Assembly: GCA_017456765.1 (NCBI GenBank)
Contig: JAFTIR010000033.1
Coordinates: 1-64,000, forward strand
Direction of reading: 5' to 3'
Length of the DNA: 64,000 nucleotides
From: Clostridia bacterium
Lineage (GTDB): Bacteria; Bacillota; Clostridia; Oscillospirales; CAG-382
This document shows, piece by piece, positions 59,134 to 64,000 of the stretch. The position numbers and the translations under genes were made by a program. The notes beneath the pieces were generated by a model that made no database searches, was not told where the DNA came from, and saw nothing but the letters and a program-made list of their open reading frames with translations. Within the stretch, counting starts at the first letter, position 1. Each line of letters starts with the position of its first letter.

Positions 59134-59907
59134 TTATATAATAGAACGCATTGCAATAGTCAGCTTCACATCGCTTGGTGTAAAGCCTGCCTCGGCAAGT
59201 GAGGCGGCATTTGTTTTGTAGCAAAGCTCGGGCGTGTTGTTTTCTGCCGAAAGGTGGGCAAGAATGATTTTTTCCGTACCCATATCAACAAGCTTTGGAA
59301 TAAACGCCGCACAGTCTTCATTTGACAAATGTCCGTGGTCGGACAGAATTCTTTTTTTGAGAGGGTAGGGATAGGGGCCGTTTTTGAGCATTTTTACATC
59401 GTGGTTTGATTCAATGACAACAGATTTGCAACCAAGAAGATATGATGCAATTTCAGGGGTTATTCTTCCCATGTCTGTTGCAAGGGCAAAACGGTTGCCG
59501 TCGGAAAACGTAAAGTGATAACCGCATGAACCGAGAGAGTCGTGGGGTGTTGCAAAAAGATTAACTTCAAAGCCGTCAAAGGTAATCGAGTCGCCCGAAT
59601 CCTTTATTCTTGCATTTCCCTCGAAAAGCTCGTCAAGCGGCATATCGTAGTAAGATGCCGACTTTCTGTTTATGTATATTGGAATATCCCTGTGTCTTGA
59701 AAGAACAGGAAGACCCTGAACGTGGTCACTGTGCTCGTGTGTTGTCAGCACTGCCTTGATGTTCCCAATATCTGTACCGATGCTCCCGAGGGCAGTACAG
59801 ATACGCTTGAATGAAACACCGGCATCAATAAGTATTTCCTCGTCTGCATATTTAATATAAACGCAGTTTCCCGAGGAACCTGAAAACAGCGGAATTGCTT
59901 TGAACAT
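59134..59907 (-). CDS. walJ: MBL-fold hydrolase, WalJ (YycJ) family
   Basis: 257 residues. SGSSGNCVYI near the start, the metal motif THEHSDHVQGL, ATPHDS, ATDMG and ESNHD are typical of WalJ/YycJ, often linked to the WalRK cell-wall two-component system and to DNA repair-related exonuclease activity. The walRK genes are not in the window. It lies 24 bases after a small membrane protein gene. Confidence 0.88.
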   Translation of the reverse strand: MFKAIPLFSGSSGNCVYIKYADEEILIDAGVSFKRICTALGSIGTDIGNIKAVLTTHEHSDHVQGLPVLSRHRDIPIYINRKSASYYDMPLDELFEGNARIKDSGDSITFDGFEVNLFATPHDSLGSCGYHFTFSDGNRFALATDMGRITPEIASYLLGCKSVVIESNHDVKMLKNGPYPYPLKKRILSDHGHLSNEDCAAFIPKLVDMGTEKIILAHLSAENNTPELCYKTNAASLAEAGFTPSDVKLTIAMRSII

Positions 59908-59931
59908 AAGTTTAATACCTGCTTTTGTGTT

Positions 59932-60255
59932 TTATTTTACAAAGAAAAGGAGATAAATGTAATCTGCAAGAACCGTGAAAACAAAGGGAGAGAGAAGAAC
60001 AACGACAGCTTTAAGTCTGTTTCTTCTTCTTTGAAGAAGCTCTTCGGGCAAATCCTCACCCCTCATTTTTGCTTTCCCGATTTCGTTGTTGTGGTGGAAA
60101 AACAAAAGCAGATATGTACATATTGCAATAATTGCAATTATCTGATAGATTGCCATTGCCGGAAAAAAGTGGAGAGTGTTCAGCAGATAATTGTATACAC
60201 CGGCAACGATTGCCAGGTTAAAAATAAGTAAAATTAAGTATTTGATTCTTCCCAT
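59932..60255 (-). CDS. Small membrane protein of unknown function
   Basis: 107 residues with three membrane helices (about 5-25, 30-53, 85-105) and a basic cytosolic loop rich in Arg/Lys/Glu (ELLQRRRNRLKA). Not recognised. It begins 1 base after the galK stop and precedes walJ, so it is probably co-transcribed. Confidence 0.7.
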   Translation of the reverse strand: MGRIKYLILLIFNLAIVAGVYNYLLNTLHFFPAMAIYQIIAIIAICTYLLLFFHHNNEIGKAKMRGEDLPEELLQRRRNRLKAVVVLLSPFVFTVLADYIYLLFFVK

Positions 60256-60256
60256 G

Positions 60257-61561
60257 TCAGTTTAACTTGTCAAGACATACAGCACCGTATTTTCTTACCT
60301 TTAAAATATAAACGCTGCCTTGTCCGAAAACGCTTTCCAGTAAATTTTTGTATTCTTCTGTTTTTTCAGCCGGCACAAAGCTCTGGATTGTTCCTGCAAA
60401 GCCTCCGCCGTGAACACGCCACGCCGCATTTTTGCAACACCTTAGAACCTCTGCCGAGAGAGCAAGCGCGAGAGATAACCCCTGCTCGTCAACATTTTTT
60501 GTTGTATAGACATTTTGGAGCATTGTAAATGACGAAATTCCGGATGCCTTAACACCCGAAAGGAAGGCATTAAGGTCTCCTTCTGCAAGAGCTTTTTTTT
60601 GCGCAGAAACTCTTTCATTTTCATTGAAGAAGTGAAGTGCACGCATAAAACACTTGTCGGAAAGCTGTTCTCTTATTTCTTTTGCTTTTTCGATAAGTTT
60701 TTCCTTTGATGACTCTCTTAAAAACTTCACGCCAAGGAATTCTGCCACCCTTTTCATGTCACCGGGAACAGATGCGTAATCTTCATTAAGGTCGGCATGG
60801 TTGCCTCCCGTATTTACTATGCAAAGCCTGAGACCGTGCTTTTCAAGGTCAAAGGGGAGCTTTTCCACTATCGGATTTTTGGGGTCCTTGAAGTCTATTG
60901 CAACAAAGCCGCCCACAGCACATGCCACCTGGTCCATAAGGCCGCAGGGCTTGCCGAAGTGTACGTTTTCCGCATACTGTGAAATTTTTGCTATTTCAAC
61001 GTTGTCAATATCACCGTTGTTGTAGAAGTGGGAAAGCATATTTCCCACCATATCCTCAAATGCCGCAGAGGAAGAAAGTCCCGAACCCTTGAGAACATTT
61101 GATGTTGTATATGCGTAATATCCGCCTATGTTGTAGCTGTTTTTTGTGAAACCGTCGCATACTCCTCGGATAATGGCGCTTGCTTTGTACTTTTCATTAT
61201 CTCTTACTTTTTCAACATCACACAGAGAAACCACATCTTCGGGGAAACCCTCGGATTTGATTGCAACGGTGTTGTCGTCGTTTGTGGCGGCAACGGAGAT
61301 TATGTCAAGGCTTATGGAGCCGGCAAGCACCTTCCCGTGGTTGTGGTCGGTGTGGTTACCGGAAATTTCGCTTCTGCCAGCAACCGAGAAAAGACGGACG
61401 TTTCCGTATTGTTTGTTTGAATATGTATTTTCAAAGCCTTCAGCACAGGAAAGGTACCTTGCTTTTACTGCTTCTATGTCGCAGTCAGCGCCGTAAAGCT
61501 CGAAAAATGCCTTGTTGTATGCACCGTCAGAAATGGCGGATTTTAATTCTTTGATATTCAT
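60257..61561 (-). CDS. galK: Galactokinase
   Basis: 434 residues of the GHMP family. The galactokinase signature appears as AGRSEISGNHTDHNHG, the ATP loop as LKGSGLSSSAAFE, and motif 3 as RVHGGGFAGTIQSFV. It phosphorylates galactose for the Leloir pathway; the signature is variant (SEIS for VNLI). galT and galE are not adjacent. A possible link exists with the GH4 alpha-galactosidase at 35749. Confidence 0.92.
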   Translation of the reverse strand: MNIKELKSAISDGAYNKAFFELYGADCDIEAVKARYLSCAEGFENTYSNKQYGNVRLFSVAGRSEISGNHTDHNHGKVLAGSISLDIISVAATNDDNTVAIKSEGFPEDVVSLCDVEKVRDNEKYKASAIIRGVCDGFTKNSYNIGGYYAYTTSNVLKGSGLSSSAAFEDMVGNMLSHFYNNGDIDNVEIAKISQYAENVHFGKPCGLMDQVACAVGGFVAIDFKDPKNPIVEKLPFDLEKHGLRLCIVNTGGNHADLNEDYASVPGDMKRVAEFLGVKFLRESSKEKLIEKAKEIREQLSDKCFMRALHFFNENERVSAQKKALAEGDLNAFLSGVKASGISSFTMLQNVYTTKNVDEQGLSLALALSAEVLRCCKNAAWRVHGGGFAGTIQSFVPAEKTEEYKNLLESVFGQGSVYILKVRKYGAVCLDKLN

Positions 61562-61596
61562 GTAGATTTCTCCGTTAGTGTTAATGCAAGTTTGTA

Positions 61597-61730
61597 TTTC
61601 CCTGCCGTCCGCCTTGTGACGGCAGGGAAAGGTTGTAATCGAGAAATGAGCTTTATTTAAGCCCTTGAAAATGTTGGAGACAAATTATTTTCTTTTTGCT
61701 ACTTTTTCTTTTTATCAAAGAAAAAGTAAG
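61597..61730 (-). other. Intergenic hairpins between M18 peptidase and galK
   Basis: tttccctgccgtc/gacggcagggaaa (61597-61630) is a 13-bp perfect stem; actttttcttt/aaagaaaaagt (61701-61727) is AT-only. Neither has a clear T run on the minus strand. They may separate the peptidase transcript from galK. Confidence 0.5.
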
Positions 61731-63158
61731 TTAATCCTTAAAGAATGCAAGGAATGCGTTGTAAGCAGACCATACGTCTGTCTTTGCAACAACTTCAACA
61801 GGAGCGTGCATTGAGAGAACGGGAACACCAACGTCAATAACGTCAATGTTGAGCTTTGCAAGATACATTGCAACCGTTCCGCCGCCGCCCTGGTCAACCT
61901 TGCCGAGCTCTCCTGTCTGCCAGATAACTCCTGCCTTGTCAAAGAGATTTCTTACATAGCTTACGTATTCTGCATGAGCATCGTTTGTGCTACTCTTTCC
62001 GCCGCCACCCGTAAACTTTGTAACGCATACGCCCTTGTTGATAAATGCAGAGTTTCTCGCTTCGTAAACGCCCGCAAAGTTGGGGTCAAAGCCTGCGTTA
62101 ACGTCAGCAGAAAGACACTTGGAGTTTGCAAACATTTTTCTCGGGTTCTGACCGGCGGATATGCACATTTCCTTGAGCATATCTTCAAATGCAAAGGACT
62201 TCATACCTGTGTTTGTATCTGAGCCTGTTTCTTCCTTGTCGGCAAAGATTGTAACGGAGGTGTGTTCGTTGTTGCCTGCCGCGTCTGCAATTGCTGTGAG
62301 AATGGGGTATGCACATACTCTGTCGTCGTGACCGTAGGAACCGATAAGGCTTCTGTCAAAGCCGACATCACGTGCTTTTGATGCGGGAACAAGAGTAAGC
62401 TCGCTGGAAAGAAAATCTGCTTCTGTCATGCCGCACTTTTCGTTGAGAAGGGCAAGAACATTGAGCTTTACCTTTTCTCCTACCTTTTCGTCGTCAAAGG
62501 GACGGCTTCCGCAAAGAATGTTGAGATCCTCTCCCGTAAAAGCACTGTAGAGAGGCTTGCCTGCCTGGTCGCGACCGAGGTGGGGGAGAAGGTCTGTTAT
62601 ATAAAGAATGGGGTCGTTTTCATCTTCGCCTATGCAAACGTTTACCTTCTCTCCGTCAGCCTTCATGATAACGCCGTGAAGCGCAAGGGGAAGAGTAACC
62701 CACTGATACTTTTTGATGCCGCCGTAGTAGTGTGTCTTGAAAAATGCAAGGTTGTTGTCTTCGTAAAGGGGATTCTGCTTTAAGTCAATTCTGGGAGAGT
62801 CAACATGAGCCGCCGCAATATGAATACCCTCTTCAAAGCTCTTTTTGCCCACTACAACAATGTAGATAGCTTTTCCTCTGTTGTTGAGGTAGAACTTGTC
62901 GCCTTTCCTGTACTTCTTGCCGTATTCAAAGGGCTTGAAGCCTTTCTTTTCGAGAAATTCAACGGCATATGCCACGCTTTCTCTTTCGGTTTTTGCCTTG
63001 TCTAAAAATTCTTTGTATCCTTCGCAGTAGTCGTAGCATTCCTTGACCTGTTCTTCGGTCATTGTGTCATATGCATACTTCTTTGTCATGCAAAGCTGTT
63101 CTTTTAAAAGCTCGCCTTTGGATTTTTCGCCGGCTGTTTCTTTTTTCTTTGTTGCCAT
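61731..63158 (-). CDS. M18 family aminopeptidase
   Basis: 475 residues. Zinc-ligand and catalytic motifs in order: AAAHVDSPRIDLK, GHDDRVCAYP, ADKEETGSDTNTGM, and the C-terminal SMHAPVEVV. M18 enzymes remove N-terminal, often acidic, residues from peptides and assemble as dodecamers. The Lys-rich start MATKKKE is normal. A strong aggaga site is present. Confidence 0.94.
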   Translation of the reverse strand: MATKKKETAGEKSKGELLKEQLCMTKKYAYDTMTEEQVKECYDYCEGYKEFLDKAKTERESVAYAVEFLEKKGFKPFEYGKKYRKGDKFYLNNRGKAIYIVVVGKKSFEEGIHIAAAHVDSPRIDLKQNPLYEDNNLAFFKTHYYGGIKKYQWVTLPLALHGVIMKADGEKVNVCIGEDENDPILYITDLLPHLGRDQAGKPLYSAFTGEDLNILCGSRPFDDEKVGEKVKLNVLALLNEKCGMTEADFLSSELTLVPASKARDVGFDRSLIGSYGHDDRVCAYPILTAIADAAGNNEHTSVTIFADKEETGSDTNTGMKSFAFEDMLKEMCISAGQNPRKMFANSKCLSADVNAGFDPNFAGVYEARNSAFINKGVCVTKFTGGGGKSSTNDAHAEYVSYVRNLFDKAGVIWQTGELGKVDQGGGGTVAMYLAKLNIDVIDVGVPVLSMHAPVEVVAKTDVWSAYNAFLAFFKD

Positions 63159-63188
63159 GATAATTCTCCTTTTTGTATGTGTTAAATA

Positions 63189-63749
63189 TTATTTTTCTTC
63201 AAAGTAAAGCTCTATATACTTGTCTTTGGCTTCCATAACCTTTTGAACGTATTCCCGTGTTTCCTTATAGGGAATGTTTGTAAGGACGCCGTTTTCGGAA
63301 TATTCCGGATTCTTTAACCACTCACGCACACGTGTTGGCCCTGCGTTATAGGCGGCAAGCGCCGTTTCCCACGAGCCGAACTCGGAATAGAGCATATCGA
63401 GGTAATAAACGCCGTAGCGGATGTTTATTTCGGGCGTGTAGAGCAGATTAGGGTTATTTGCATCATCTGAATTTTTACTGCATAACCACGTAAAAGTTTC
63501 GGGAGTCATCTGCATAAGACCTATTGCACCCTTGGAGGAAACAGCATCGCTTTTGAATTTGCTTTCTGTCTTTATTACAGCAAAAATGATTTCTTTTGGT
63601 ACAGAGTGTTCCTCTGCGCATTTTTCCACCGTTTCGAGATATTCCGTTGGATGACTTTTTTTCTCGATTGCAGTATCAATTTTAGTCCAGAAAAATGCCA
63701 AGATTGCAGATGCAATGAGAATGGCAATTATAGTAAGAGTCTTTTTCAT
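63189..63749 (-). CDS. Lytic transglycosylase (SLT domain)
   Basis: 186 residues: an N-terminal membrane helix (about 3-22) and an SLT domain with catalytic Glu in VIKTESKF, SSKGAIGLMQMTP and AAYNAGPTRVREWL. It cleaves glycan strands of peptidoglycan. It lies directly after coaE on the same strand, a common clostridial arrangement. ATG 63749 follows gaaagg; the upstream in-frame start is unsupported. Confidence 0.92.
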   Translation of the reverse strand: MKKTLTIIAILIASAILAFFWTKIDTAIEKKSHPTEYLETVEKCAEEHSVPKEIIFAVIKTESKFKSDAVSSKGAIGLMQMTPETFTWLCSKNSDDANNPNLLYTPEINIRYGVYYLDMLYSEFGSWETALAAYNAGPTRVREWLKNPEYSENGVLTNIPYKETREYVQKVMEAKDKYIELYFEEK

Positions 63750-63766
63750 AAATAAACCTTTCGGAA

Positions 63767-64000
63767 TTATGATTTTGATAATATTTCGCAAATAAAAAGC
63801 TGTGCTTTTTCTTTAAGCGCCCGGAGTGTTCCGTTGTTGGCGATTATGTAGTCGCACTTTTCTTCAAAAAAGTCGTCTTTAGGTTGTGCATCAAGACGCA
63901 TTTTTGCACTTTTCTTGTCAAGTCCGTCACGCTTTATAATTCTTTTGAGTCTTATCGGATATGGGGCAACTATACCGACCGTTATGTCGCAAAGTTTATC
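63767..64000 (-). CDS. coaE: Dephospho-CoA kinase, 3' part (5' end outside window)
   Basis: The last 77 codons of a gene that continues past the right edge. VGIVAPYPIRLKRIIKRDG, SAKMRLDAQPKDDFFEEKCDYIIANNG and the closing helix match the C-terminal lid and end of CoaE, which adds the 3'-phosphate of coenzyme A. It lies 17 bases upstream of the transglycosylase gene. Confidence 0.85.
   Translation of the reverse strand, partial: DKLCDITVGIVAPYPIRLKRIIKRDGLDKKSAKMRLDAQPKDDFFEEKCDYIIANNGTLRALKEKAQLFICEILSKS

Noticed and set aside
1..64000. CRISPR array, insertion sequence or prophage
   Set aside because: No regular direct repeat-spacer pattern, no transposase or integrase, and no phage structural gene was seen on either strand.

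Overview
The window looks like a chromosome segment of a spore-forming, strictly anaerobic, Gram-positive Clostridia-type bacterium (Oscillospiraceae/Ruminococcaceae-like; this is inference, as no 16S rRNA gene is present). The evidence is: sporulation genes (spo0A, spoIIR, gerW, and SpoIIQ-like and SpoIVFB-like proteins); anaerobe redox proteins (2[4Fe-4S] ferredoxin, rubrerythrin-like protein, FeoAB); cohesin, dockerin and SLH surface proteins; FMN and TPP riboswitches in front of ECF vitamin transporters; consensus sigma-A promoters; and strong Shine-Dalgarno sites. Some genes begin with TTG or GTG.

Layout. 1-11.6 kb: 3' end of tuf, FMN riboswitch plus a dense DnaA-box-like cluster and ribU, ferredoxin, a WYL regulator, PHP and HAD phosphatases, the feoA-feoB-FeoB-associated iron operon with two copies of a dyad operator, ribokinase, and pyrH-frr-cdsA. 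11.4-21.3 kb: a small XRE regulator facing three large secreted proteins. These carry an NlpC/P60-like domain with cohesin and dockerin; two cohesins with a dockerin; and a cohesin with a long MBG/Big stalk and three SLH domains. Together they form a self-contained cohesin-dockerin surface assembly with no polysaccharide-degrading enzyme in view. 21.3-34.8 kb: LytM peptidase, degenerate rubrerythrin, GNAT, gltX-glnS, a tiny OadB-motif protein, a fold-back repeat captured by a DUF559 gene, mnmM-like, a class B PBP, spo0A, ispE, spoIIR, tmcAL and an unknown gene. 34.8-38.9 kb: two AraC regulators, each divergent from a carbohydrate enzyme (GH4 alpha-galactosidase; HpcH/HpaI aldolase).

38.9-43 kb: three tRNA genes (His, Arg, Gly) with a duplicated tRNA-Arg 3' end, then a three-gene bacterial microcompartment operon (CoA-acylating aldehyde dehydrogenase, tandem-domain BMC-T shell protein, PduL) behind a foldable leader. 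43-51 kb: SpoIVFB-like protease with a tiny overlapping partner, uvrB, ybaB, thyX-tmk-DJ-1-MTHFS-CPBP, and TPP riboswitch-thiT. 51-64 kb: a SigH-like sigma factor, a zinc-ribbon protein, an alkaline phosphatase lipoprotein with beta-helix repeats, a TepA-like protease, a Nudix protein, DUF2953-gerW, then on the minus strand coaE, a lytic transglycosylase, M18 aminopeptidase, galK, a small membrane protein, walJ and a histidine phosphatase.

The most novel-looking parts are the cohesin/dockerin/SLH operon, the minimal microcompartment operon next to a scarred tRNA cluster, the DUF559 gene fused to a fold-back repeat, and a family of post-stop hairpin repeats. All functional calls come from reading motifs; no search was run.
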